From assembly GCA_009838525.1 (NCBI GenBank), contig VXRJ01000035.1, forward strand, positions 341,914 through 405,913: a DNA stretch of 64,000 nt, in the 5' to 3' direction. The notes under the pieces were generated by a model, which was not told where the DNA came from, did not search any database, and saw only the letters and a list, made by a program, of their open reading frames with translations. The translations under genes were made by a program, and so were the position numbers. The stretch comes from Acidobacteriota bacterium (lineage in GTDB: Bacteria; Acidobacteriota; Vicinamibacteria; Vicinamibacterales; UBA8438). Positions 1 through 8,505 of this stretch are shown here, piece by piece (the stretch's first letter is position 1; the number at the start of each line of letters is the position of its first letter).

Positions 1-1788
1 CTCATCGCCCTCGCGTTCATTGTCGCCGTCGCGCTGCCTGCCGCGTGCGGCGGCGGCGCCTCGCCCGAGTCTCGCCCAATACCGGACGATTCTCCCATTC
101 CGGCTGCCGCGACGGAGAACACCGGTCCGGCCGGGGACTGGTTTGTCGACCGCGCGCTCGAAGCGGGTCTGCGCTTCACGCACGTCAACGGCATGACCGG
201 CCAGTTCTACCAGTCCGAGATGATGGCGCCCGGGGTTGCTCTCTTCGATTACGACAACGACGGCGATCTCGACGTCTACCTCGCGCAGGGGGAAACGCTC
301 GGGGGGGGCAGTGCGATCCTGCCACCTCCCGCTGATCAGCCACCCGGCGACCGCCTGTTCAGAAACGATCTGGCCGTGGGGCCGGATGGCGTGCGCATTC
401 TCCGGTTCACGGACGTGACCGACGCGGCCGGGATTCCCTCCGATGGCTACGGCATGGGCGTTGCCACCGGCGACTACGACAACGACGGCTGGATCGACCT
501 CTATCTCACCCGATTCGGGCCGAACCGCATGCTGCGCAACCAGGGTGACGGCACGTTCGCCGACGTGTCGGCGGCCACGGGTACCGACGACCCGTCGTGG
601 GGCGTGCCCGCAACCTTCTTCGACTACGACCGCGATGGTCTTCTGGATCTCTTCGTCGGCAACTACCTCACCTACACGCTGGAATCCCATTCGCCCTGCT
701 TCGCGCCCTCGGGCCCGATGGACTACTGCCCGCCGGAGGTGAGCCTGCCGCGTCCCGATGTTCTCTACCGCAACCGGGGCGATGGCACGTTCGAGGACGT
801 GACCGCCGCCGCCGGTCTCGGCCGGGAGTTCGGCCCCGCGCTCGGAGCGACCGCCGCCGACTTCGACGGCGACGGCTGGCTGGACCTCTTCGTCGCCAAC
901 GACCAGCGGGAGAATCAACTCTGGATCAATCAGCAGGACGGCACGTTCCGGAACGATGCGTTGATTCAGGGAGCCGCGCTCGGTTCCAGCGGGGAGGCGA
1001 AGGCCGACATGGGGGTGGACGCGGGCGACTTCGACAACGACGGCGACGAGGACCTGTTCATCACGGAACTGGCGGGGCAGGGGAGCACGCTGTACGTGAA
1101 CGGCGGCGGGTCGTTCAGCGATCGGAGCGCAGCGTTCGGTATCCGGGCCGCCAGCCTGCCGCACACGGGTTTCGGGATGGGCTGGATCGATATCGACAAC
1201 GACGGCTGGCTCGACATTGTCGCCGTCAACGGATCGGTCGTGCTCAATCTCGAGGAGTACTCGTCCGACAACCCGTTCGCGCTGCAACAGCGCAACCAGG
1301 TATTCCGCAACCTCGGCGGGACGCGTTTCGAGGTGGCGACGGATCGCGCCGGAGCGGTGTTCACACTCTCGGAAGTGAGTCGCGGCCTGGCGTTCGGCGA
1401 CGTGGACAACGACGGCGATACCGACCTTGTGCTCGCGAACGCGGCCGGCCCGGCCCGGTTGCTGATGAACGAGGTGGGGCAGGACCGGCACTGGATCGGC
1501 CTGCGGCTCGTCGCCGGGGCCCCCGCGGGAGGTGGGGCGGCGGTGCGCGACCAGACCGGCACGCGTGTGGCGGTAACGGCGACGGACGGCGTAACGCGCC
1601 ACCGGCGCGCACGTGCGGACGGCAGCTACGCGTCGGCGCACGACCCGCGTGTCCTCGTCGGCCTGGGCGACGCCGCCAACCCCGTGGACGTGCAGGTCAT
1701 CTGGCCGAACGGATCGGTCGAGGCCTGGTCGGACGTTCCTGTCGACACCTACACCACGCTGACCCGGGGCGACGGCGGGCCGCCATGA
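1..1788 (+). CDS. CRTAC1-family FG-GAP/ASPIC-UnbV lipoprotein (5' partial)
   Basis: The reading frame is open from the first base, so the start codon lies outside the window. The visible N-terminus is a hydrophobic stretch ending in a lipobox (LPAAC followed by GGG), which predicts a lipoprotein anchored at Cys16 of the visible part. The body has repeated FG-GAP/VCBS-type calcium loops of the DYDNDGDLD kind, spaced along a probable beta-propeller. The last 100 or so residues match an ASPIC/UnbV domain (HWIGLRLV, then DGSYAS, then VIWPNGS). The stop overlaps the next start (ATGA at 1785-1788), so it is translationally coupled to the TPR lipoprotein downstream. It is a close paralogue of the protein at 8506-10290. 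Known of the family: extracellular Ca-binding propellers of mostly unknown function. A scaffold or binding role here is inference. Confidence 0.9.
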   Translation, partial: LIALAFIVAVALPAACGGGASPESRPIPDDSPIPAAATENTGPAGDWFVDRALEAGLRFTHVNGMTGQFYQSEMMAPGVALFDYDNDGDLDVYLAQGETLGGGSAILPPPADQPPGDRLFRNDLAVGPDGVRILRFTDVTDAAGIPSDGYGMGVATGDYDNDGWIDLYLTRFGPNRMLRNQGDGTFADVSAATGTDDPSWGVPATFFDYDRDGLLDLFVGNYLTYTLESHSPCFAPSGPMDYCPPEVSLPRPDVLYRNRGDGTFEDVTAAAGLGREFGPALGATAADFDGDGWLDLFVANDQRENQLWINQQDGTFRNDALIQGAALGSSGEAKADMGVDAGDFDNDGDEDLFITELAGQGSTLYVNGGGSFSDRSAAFGIRAASLPHTGFGMGWIDIDNDGWLDIVAVNGSVVLNLEEYSSDNPFALQQRNQVFRNLGGTRFEVATDRAGAVFTLSEVSRGLAFGDVDNDGDTDLVLANAAGPARLLMNEVGQDRHWIGLRLVAGAPAGGGAAVRDQTGTRVAVTATDGVTRHRRARADGSYASAHDPRVLVGLGDAANPVDVQVIWPNGSVEAWSDVPVDTYTTLTRGDGGPP

Positions 1789-3380
1789 TCCCGAGCGCGC
1801 GTGTCGCCCTGATCGCGCTGCTCCTTGCCGGGTGCACAGTCTCTCCGGTTGCCGACCCGTCGCCTTTGGACGCGCCACTCCAGCCCGTGGTGCTTCCCGA
1901 CCTGGACGGTCTGGCGCCTTCCGTGGCGCGGCAACTCCGCGCGCGCTACGACGCCGCCCAAGGCGCTGACACCGCGAACGCGTCCGGCTCGGAGCGCGCC
2001 GAGGCCTGGGGCCAACTCGGCATGGTCCTCCAGGCGGCGGGCTTCGTGACTCCGGCGGAGAGCGCCTATCGCCACGCGCGGGCGGCGGATCCAGAAGACC
2101 TCCGCTGGTTCTACTATCTCGCGCATATACAGCAGGTTACGGGCCGCCGCGGGGAAGCGATCGCCAACTTCGAGCGCGCCCTCGAGATCGACCCGGAGCA
2201 CCTGCCGTCACTGGTCTGGCTCGGTGAGATGCTCCTCGATCAGGGCGCGCCGGGCGACGCCGCGGCGGCCTATGAGCGCGCCCTGGCACTGGCGCCCGCT
2301 TCGGCCGCCGCCCTTGCGGGTCTTGGGCGCGCCGCGCTGGCGCAGCAGGATGCGGAGAGTGCGGCCGCCTACCTGGAGCGTGCGCTTCGCCTGGAGCCGG
2401 GCGCGACGAGCCTCCACTACAGCCTCGGCATGGCCTACCGCGATCTGGGCGATCCGGAGCGCGCGGCCCAGCACCTGGCGCAGCATGGCGAGGGCGCGCC
2501 GGCCCTCCCCGATCCGCTGCTGCAGGCCCAGACCGGTTTGCTCGACAGCGGCCTCGCGCACGAGCGGCGCGGCATGCGTGCGCTCGCCGCGGGCCGCTTC
2601 GACGAGGCCGCCGCCGCGTTCCGCGAGGGGCTCGCGCTGGCGCCGGACGACGCCACGCTGCATCACCGCCTGGGGGTCGCCCTGATGGAATCAGGGGACG
2701 TCCGCGGGGCGGGGGCGCAGTTCGAGGAAGCGTTGCGGCTCGCGCCCGATTTCGCGGAGGCGCACCTCAGCCTCGGGGATCTGCATGTGCAGGGCAACCG
2801 CTTCGCGGAGGCGCTTCAGTCGTACGAAGCGGCGGTCATGCATCGCCCCGACTACCTCGACGCGCGCTTCGCCGTCGCGGACACGCTGAACCGCATGGGG
2901 CGCCTGACCGACGCCTTGCCGCACCTGGAGCGGATCACTGTGGTGGATCCGGCGATGGCGGACGCCTGGATGGCCCGCGGTGTGTCGCTCGTTCAGCTCG
3001 CGCGCTATCGCGAGGCCCGCGACTGGCTGACGCGGGCGCGAGAGATCCATCCGGACGACACGCGGATCCTATTCCTCCTGGTGCGGGTTCTGGCGGCGGC
3101 GCCAGACGGCGGCGTGCGCGACGGCGCTCGTGCCCTCGCGCTGCTGGAGACGCAACGGAACGCGCCGGCCAGCATGGAGTTGTTCGAAACGCTCGCCATG
3201 GCCTTCGCCGAAGCGGGCCGTTTCGGTGAAGCGGTCGACTTTCAGCGCCGCGCGATCGCCGTCGCGCAACAGACCGGTCAGACCTGGGCGGCTCCCTATC
3301 TCGCCGAGAATCTGGCCCGCTACGAATCCGGCCAGCCCTGCCGGACCCCGCTCCCTCCGGCCGCAGGAGCGACCGGATGA
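1785..3380 (+). CDS. TPR-repeat lipoprotein
   Basis: 531 residues. The N-terminus (MIPSARVALIALLLAGC) is a lipoprotein signal with the lipobox LLAGC, so the mature protein should be membrane-anchored outside the cytoplasm. The ATG overlaps the stop of the CRTAC1 gene (ATGA), which fixes the start, although the frame is open further upstream. After a conserved segment near residue 35 (LPDLDGLAPSV), roughly ten TPR-like helical pairs follow. They include the usual A..Y..AL...P pattern and many Ala-Leu-Ala-Pro units. The C-terminus carries the motif PCRTPLPP, shared with the paralogue at 10450-12111. The next gene overlaps by ATGA, so these three genes form one operon. TPR proteins mediate protein-protein contacts; the partner is likely the coupled propeller, by inference. 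Confidence 0.88.
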   Translation: MIPSARVALIALLLAGCTVSPVADPSPLDAPLQPVVLPDLDGLAPSVARQLRARYDAAQGADTANASGSERAEAWGQLGMVLQAAGFVTPAESAYRHARAADPEDLRWFYYLAHIQQVTGRRGEAIANFERALEIDPEHLPSLVWLGEMLLDQGAPGDAAAAYERALALAPASAAALAGLGRAALAQQDAESAAAYLERALRLEPGATSLHYSLGMAYRDLGDPERAAQHLAQHGEGAPALPDPLLQAQTGLLDSGLAHERRGMRALAAGRFDEAAAAFREGLALAPDDATLHHRLGVALMESGDVRGAGAQFEEALRLAPDFAEAHLSLGDLHVQGNRFAEALQSYEAAVMHRPDYLDARFAVADTLNRMGRLTDALPHLERITVVDPAMADAWMARGVSLVQLARYREARDWLTRAREIHPDDTRILFLLVRVLAAAPDGGVRDGARALALLETQRNAPASMELFETLAMAFAEAGRFGEAVDFQRRAIAVAQQTGQTWAAPYLAENLARYESGQPCRTPLPPAAGATG

Positions 3381-4672
3381 AGAAGGCGAAACTGCTCGGC
3401 GTCATTGTCTGCGCCGCGGCGCTCGCAGCTTGCGGCCCGTCCGGCGAGACGGGAGGAGCCTCCCGGATCGCTCCCGTGGCGCCGCCGCCCGGGTTTGTCC
3501 TGCCTGACATCTCCCCCCTCGCCCCGCTGGTCCGGGACGAGATCCGCACCCGTCACGCCGCGGCCGAAGATCAAGGCGCGTGGGGCGATCTTGGCCTCGT
3601 CCTGATGGCCGCCAGCTTCCTCGACGCCGCCGACGTCGCCTTTCGGCAGGCGCACGCCCGCGAGCCGGACGAGCTGCGCTGGCCGTACTACCTGGCCCAG
3701 CTCCATCGGCGCACGGGCGACACCGCCACCGCGGCCGACTGGCTGACGCGAGCCCTCGCGCTCGATCCGGCGCATGTCCCGTCGCTCGTGCAGCTCGGCC
3801 GACTCCACTTGGACGGAGGCCGTGCGGTAGACGCCACGGCACTGTTCGAACGCGCCCTTGCGGTCGACGCGACCTCCGCGGCGGCGCTCGCCGGGCTGGG
3901 GCGCGCCGCACTGGCCGCGGACGACGCCGCGGGCGCCGTCTCGTTCCTCGAGCGCGCCGTGGCGCTTGCGCCCGGGCCGTCCAGCCTCCACTACGACCTG
4001 GCGATGGCGTACCGGGCGCTGGGAGACCGCGCGAAGGTGGAGGAGCATCTTCGCCGGCGGGGCGATGCTGAGCCGTCGCCGCCGGATCCGCTGATGGCGG
4101 CCTACAGCGGCGTGCTCCGCAGCACGGTTGCCTACGAGCGGCGCGGCATGCAGGCGATGGACGCGGGCCGGTTCAGCGACGCAGAGGCCATCTTCCGGGA
4201 CGGACTCGTCGCAATGCCGGACGACCCCGTCTTGCGCCACCGGCTCGGGACCGCCCTGATGATGGCGGGCGACACGGCGGGCGCAGTACGGGAGTTCGAG
4301 GCGACGCTCGCCGTCGCGCCCGACTTCGAGAAGGCGCACTTCGGCTTGGCTGTCATTCACGGGATCGAAGGACGTCACGACGCGGCGATTGCACGATACG
4401 AAGAGGCGCTCCGGGCGCGGCCCAACTACCTGGAAGCGATCCTCGGGTTGGCCGAGGCGCTCCGCGTGACGGGCCGTCTGGAGGAATCACAGGTTCATTT
4501 CGAACGCGCCGTCGATATAGACCCCGCCTTCCCCGACGCGTGGATCGTCCGGGGTGTCATTCTCGCCCAGCTCGGGCGCTTTCAGGAGGCGCGGGCCTGG
4601 CTCGAGAGCGCCCTCCTCGTCCACCCCGACCACCCGGATATCGCCGGTCTGCTGTCCGAGTTGCCTGGTTAG
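3377..4672 (+). CDS. TPR-repeat lipoprotein, short paralogue
   Basis: 431 residues, starting at the ATG that overlaps the previous stop. A lipoprotein signal (MKKAKLLGVIVCAAALAAC) is followed by the same family header (LPDISPLAPLV near residue 49) and TPR units closely similar to the preceding gene, so it is a tandem duplicate. It stops about 100 residues earlier than its paralogues (531 and 553 residues) and lacks their C-terminal PCRTP motif. It is last in the operon and is followed directly by a double-hairpin repeat that may terminate transcription. Whether the shortened form is functional is unknown, but the frame is intact with no sign of decay. Confidence 0.87.
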   Translation: MKKAKLLGVIVCAAALAACGPSGETGGASRIAPVAPPPGFVLPDISPLAPLVRDEIRTRHAAAEDQGAWGDLGLVLMAASFLDAADVAFRQAHAREPDELRWPYYLAQLHRRTGDTATAADWLTRALALDPAHVPSLVQLGRLHLDGGRAVDATALFERALAVDATSAAALAGLGRAALAADDAAGAVSFLERAVALAPGPSSLHYDLAMAYRALGDRAKVEEHLRRRGDAEPSPPDPLMAAYSGVLRSTVAYERRGMQAMDAGRFSDAEAIFRDGLVAMPDDPVLRHRLGTALMMAGDTAGAVREFEATLAVAPDFEKAHFGLAVIHGIEGRHDAAIARYEEALRARPNYLEAILGLAEALRVTGRLEESQVHFERAVDIDPAFPDAWIVRGVILAQLGRFQEARAWLESALLVHPDHPDIAGLLSELPG

Positions 4673-4680
4673 GTCACCAA

Positions 4681-4744
4681 GGTGCGCCGGCGTCCACGCC
4701 GGCATCGACCGTTGTTCTCTTGCCGGCCCGGAGGCCGGCGCACC
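4681..4744. repeat. Double-hairpin repeat, complete 64-bp copy
   Basis: GGTGCGCCGGC at the left end is the reverse complement of GCCGGCGCACC at the right end. Inside are two short hairpins: GCCGGCGT-CC-ACGCCGGC, then GCCGGCCC-GG-AGGCCGGC with one mismatch next to the loop. They are separated by an A/T-richer linker (tcgaccgttgttctct). The element lies in the gap between two convergent genes. A bidirectional terminator or REP/BIME-like repeat is the likely role. Confidence 0.8.
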
Positions 4745-4747
4745 AAG

Positions 4748-7700
4748 CTAGCGAGCGGCCAGCGACGGGTCGATGGCCAACGCGCGGGCGTGATGGGCGC
4801 CCGCTTCTTCGGCGTCGGCGTCGTCACCCGTGCTGCGCAGCGCGACCGCCAGGTTGTAGAGCGTGTCGGCGTCGTCCGGTGCCACCTCCAGAGCGGCGCG
4901 GTAGTGCTCGATAGCGGCCCGAGTGTCGCCGCGCCCGAAGAGGAGACCGGCCAGGTTGAAGTGCGCGCCGGCGTTCGCCGGGTCGGCTTCGATTGCGGCG
5001 CGGAAGTGCGTCGCCGCCTCGTCGGCCGCCCCCGTCGACGCCAGCAGGCCGCCCAGGTTGTTGTGCGCTTCCGCGTAGTCGGGGCGCAGTTCGATTGCGC
5101 GGCGGAAGGCGGCAATCGCACCGGGGATATCACCCTCCGCGAGGCGCACGCTCCCGAGGTTGTAGTGCGCGTCGGCGAACTCCGGCGCGAGTGCGATCGC
5201 GCGGGTCAGATGCTCGCCGGCGACGGCATGCTCTCCCACGTCGAGATAGCGGACCGCGAGGGCGGTGTGATTGACAGGGTCGTCCGGGTCCGCTTGCAGC
5301 AGCGTCTGGTAGGCGAGGATGTCGTCGCGGGCGCCCTTCACCGCGAGGCTGGCCAGCAGCGTGGCCGTGTCTCCCACCGGTAGGACCTGCAGCATCAGTT
5401 CCGCCATTTCATCCGATGCCGATGGCCCGAAACGGACCTCCGCGGGCGGGTCGTTCGGATTGCTGGGATTCCCGGCGGAGTTGTCGAACGTGAAACGGAC
5501 CGCGACCCGGGTGCCGGCCGGCAGGTGGACCGGCTCGCGGTAGCGGTATTCGTCCTGCCAGTTGAAGTCCCAGTCGTCGATCCGGAGCAGGGCGCGCTCG
5601 GTGCCGTCCGGCAGCGTTGCATTGGCCTCCACGTGTCGGCCCAGGTAGTGCATGTGCGGGGCGACGGCGAGGAGGTCGACAGCTACCGGCAGCCGGTAGC
5701 TGTCCTGGATGACGTGCGCGTCGTCGCCGGCCGGGATCCGGATCGCCTTCGACGTCAACAGCACGGAGACCGGCGTGAGCGGCGCGGGCCGGTCGGCGAA
5801 ATGGAGGGCGACTTCCGGCTGGATGTCCAGGCGTTCGCTCGCGTCGGGCAGCAGGTGAAGCTGCAGGACGAAGTCGGCGCCGGGGTCGAGTGGCCAGGCG
5901 ATCTCGTCCGGGACGGCGGCAGGCGTGCGCCCCGGCGCCCAGCCGAGAAAGTGGCCGGGGGGAAAGCGGGCGTGATCGAGCATCAGGCCGTCGTATCCCG
6001 GTCCGGATGCGTCGGCAGCGTCAAGGGCGCGGGCCGCGCCGGACGGGTCGAGCATGATGCGGGCATGGTGAATGGCGCGCATGCCGCCCGCGCCGGGGCG
6101 CAACTCGACGGCTCGGACCCAGCGGCGTTCCGCGAGCGGGACGGGGAGCGTGAAGTTGCGATAGACATCCGGTCCGCCGGGTGCGAGCCGGTAGGGGACG
6201 GGCATCGTGACGACGAGGTCCGGCGGCCCAAGCCGGTCGGCGCCATCCGCCTCATCCGTCGCCGCGGTCACGGTCCGGGTGCCGGCCGGAGGTTCGCCCG
6301 CCGGTGATTCCCCGGCCGGCGCACCGCGCGCGGCCCACGCCGTCAGCGTGGCGATCTGATCGTCGGTCAGGCGGCGCTCGCCGACGAAGCGGCCGGCGGG
6401 GCCGGTCGGCTTCCACGGCGGCATGCGCCGCGCGGTCGCCGCTGCGGCGATCCGATCCGCCTGCGGGCGGGCGTCGGCGTACGTCGCCAGGCTGAACGGC
6501 GCGATGGCGCCCGGCCGGTGGCACGCGACGCACCGCGCATGCAGGATCGGTGCGACATCCTGGTGATACGTCACGTTGCTGCCCGCGCCGTCCGCCTCTC
6601 CCAGAAGGCGCGCGAGGGCCGCCCGTGTGTCCGTGTCCGACGGATCGAGTTCCAGGGCGCGTTCGTAATGCACGATCGCTTCCTCACGCCGTCCGGCGGC
6701 GGCCAGCGCACTCGCCAGATTGCTGTGCGCGGCGGCGTTCTCCGGTTCCAGGGCGACGGCCCGCTCGAAGTGTCCAAGCGCTTCGCTGGCGCGGCCGACC
6801 GCGTTCAGCACCGCGCCCAGGTTGTTGTGCGCAGAGCCGTGGTCGGGGCGGAGCTCGACGGCGCGCCGGAAGTGCGAGATAGCTTCCTCCAGGCCACCGC
6901 CGGCGGCGAGCAGTGTCGCCAGGTTGTAGTGCGCGGTGGCGGATGCCGGATCCAGCTCCAGCGACCGCCGGTAGTGCTCGACCGCGGCCGCCGTCCGGCC
7001 GGCGGTCATGTAGAGGACCGCCACGTCGCGGTGCAGCACGGCGTTCTCGGGTTGCGCGATCAGCATCGACTCGTAGCCGACGATGTCCTCGTTGAGGATC
7101 TTCGGCATGATGGAGCGCTGCAGCGTTACGCGATCCGCTTCCGTGCCCGGCAGCAACTGCAGCCAGAGGTCGCCCATCTCGTCGTTCGAGAACTGTCCGA
7201 AGAGCACACGGCGCGGCGGCCGATCCGGGTTGCGCGGGTTGTCGGCGGAGTTGTCGTAGACGTACTCCATCGACAGCGTCGTCCCCGCCGGCAGGAATGG
7301 ACGGTCGCGGTAGCGGTAGACGTCCTGCCAGTTGAAGTCCCAGTCTTCGATCCGGATCAGGTGTTCCGTCTGCCCGTCGGGGTACTCGACCCGCCCGTTG
7401 ATCTCCCTCGCGCGGAAGTGCGCGTGCGGCTGCACGCCGATCAGTTCCGCCCCGACCGGCAACGTGAAGCGGTCGCGGATGACGTAGCCCGAGTCGCCCG
7501 GCGGTATGTCGATGTTCTGCCGGCCCAGGCGCAGCATCACCGGCGTTCGGACCGGCGGCTCGTCGGTGAAGTACAGGCCGACGCTCGACTGAATCGACTC
7601 GAACCGGCCCGTCGACTGCATGTGCAATTGGATGACGAAGTCGCTTCCTGGTTCGAGCCGCCACGCCATTCCGGGCTCGGCGAGCGGCGGCAACTGCCCC

Positions 7701-8437
7701 GGCGTCCAGCCGAGGAAGTGGCCGTCCGGATAGTGAGCCTGCGGGCTGATCGGTCCTTCGTAACCGGGTAGCGGATCCTGGGCGTCGAGCTCGCGCGACG
7801 CGCGTGACCGGTCGATGCGGAGGTTCGCATGGTGGGCGACGCGTGCGTTGCCGGGGCGGAACTCCAGGCCGGCCACGAACGCCGCCCGGTCGATCGGGAT
7901 CGGAAGGACGAAGTTCCTGAACGTGTCAGGTCCGTCGGCCGGCACCCCGAACGGTTCCGGCATCCTGACGATGACATCCGGTTCGCCCAGGCGCCAACCC
8001 TCCGCCGCCGGCTCCGGGGTGGCGGGCAGTCGCGACAGATCGCCGGCGGGCGTACCCGCCTCCGCCCAGCGCCGGAACAGCTCGACGTCGGCGTCGGCCA
8101 GGCGCCGCGATCCGACAAACGGTCCGCCGTAGCCTGGTTCGGGCTTCCAGGGCGGCATGTAGCGGCTCGCGGTCACTTCGGCGATTTGCCGCGCCCGCCG
8201 CCGGACGTCGTCGTAGCCAAGCAACGGAAACGGCGCCACCTCGCCCGGACGGTGGCACGGCGCGCAGTGGGTCAGGACGAGCGGCGCGATGTCGTCCGCG
8301 AACGTCGGGGTATTCGCCGCCTGGCTGCCGGCTTGGGCAGTCGCCGGCATGGGTGTGCCGGCCAGCACCGCGATAGCGGCCGCGACCGGGCCGATGCGGG
8401 GCAGTTGGCCGAAATACCGCAGAGGCTGGGCCGTCAC
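4748..8437 (-). CDS. Doubled cytochrome c / PHM-like copper monooxygenase / TPR polyprotein
   Basis: About 1229 residues from a GTG at 8437. I prefer this start because GGAAG lies 5 bases upstream, a signal peptide follows (GPVAAAIAVLAG to ATAQA), and a TATAAT box sits inside the extra 19 codons up to 8494. The protein contains the same block twice. Each block has a heme c motif (CAPCH at 58-62; CVACH at 636-640), a domain with the PHM/DBM-type copper ligand pattern, then three to five TPRs. Ligands in block 1 are HH 202-203, H272, H338/H340 and the Met of DEM at 421. In block 2 they are HH 790-791, H861, H928/H930 and M1011. Known of the fold: type II copper hydroxylases that take electrons from ascorbate. 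The fused heme as electron donor is inference, and the substrate is unknown. The location should be periplasmic. Confidence 0.9.
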   Translation of the reverse strand: MTAQPLRYFGQLPRIGPVAAAIAVLAGTPMPATAQAGSQAANTPTFADDIAPLVLTHCAPCHRPGEVAPFPLLGYDDVRRRARQIAEVTASRYMPPWKPEPGYGGPFVGSRRLADADVELFRRWAEAGTPAGDLSRLPATPEPAAEGWRLGEPDVIVRMPEPFGVPADGPDTFRNFVLPIPIDRAAFVAGLEFRPGNARVAHHANLRIDRSRASRELDAQDPLPGYEGPISPQAHYPDGHFLGWTPGQLPPLAEPGMAWRLEPGSDFVIQLHMQSTGRFESIQSSVGLYFTDEPPVRTPVMLRLGRQNIDIPPGDSGYVIRDRFTLPVGAELIGVQPHAHFRAREINGRVEYPDGQTEHLIRIEDWDFNWQDVYRYRDRPFLPAGTTLSMEYVYDNSADNPRNPDRPPRRVLFGQFSNDEMGDLWLQLLPGTEADRVTLQRSIMPKILNEDIVGYESMLIAQPENAVLHRDVAVLYMTAGRTAAAVEHYRRSLELDPASATAHYNLATLLAAGGGLEEAISHFRRAVELRPDHGSAHNNLGAVLNAVGRASEALGHFERAVALEPENAAAHSNLASALAAAGRREEAIVHYERALELDPSDTDTRAALARLLGEADGAGSNVTYHQDVAPILHARCVACHRPGAIAPFSLATYADARPQADRIAAAATARRMPPWKPTGPAGRFVGERRLTDDQIATLTAWAARGAPAGESPAGEPPAGTRTVTAATDEADGADRLGPPDLVVTMPVPYRLAPGGPDVYRNFTLPVPLAERRWVRAVELRPGAGGMRAIHHARIMLDPSGAARALDAADASGPGYDGLMLDHARFPPGHFLGWAPGRTPAAVPDEIAWPLDPGADFVLQLHLLPDASERLDIQPEVALHFADRPAPLTPVSVLLTSKAIRIPAGDDAHVIQDSYRLPVAVDLLAVAPHMHYLGRHVEANATLPDGTERALLRIDDWDFNWQDEYRYREPVHLPAGTRVAVRFTFDNSAGNPSNPNDPPAEVRFGPSASDEMAELMLQVLPVGDTATLLASLAVKGARDDILAYQTLLQADPDDPVNHTALAVRYLDVGEHAVAGEHLTRAIALAPEFADAHYNLGSVRLAEGDIPGAIAAFRRAIELRPDYAEAHNNLGGLLASTGAADEAATHFRAAIEADPANAGAHFNLAGLLFGRGDTRAAIEHYRAALEVAPDDADTLYNLAVALRSTGDDADAEEAGAHHARALAIDPSLAAR

Positions 8438-8449
8438 AGGCTCTTCCGC

Positions 8450-8455
8450 ATTATA
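8450..8455 (-). promoter_or_regulatory. Perfect -10 box (TATAAT) of the copper/cytochrome gene
   Basis: TATAAT on the minus strand lies 12 bases before the chosen GTG at 8437. No convincing -35 box is visible. It lies in the roughly 70-base gap between this gene and the divergent CRTAC1 gene. Confidence 0.4.
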
Positions 8456-8488
8456 GAAGCTGGCGCGTTGGGGGCCTCGCCGGGCCTG

Positions 8489-8497
8489 TGCCATACT
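8489..8497 (+). promoter_or_regulatory. Extended -10 box of the CRTAC1 gene
   Basis: TGcCATACT is an extended -10 pattern ending 8 bases before a GTG codon at 8506. Transcription would begin at or next to that codon, giving a leaderless mRNA. No Shine-Dalgarno sequence is present. Confidence 0.4.
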
Positions 8498-8505
8498 GCC
8501 CCGCC

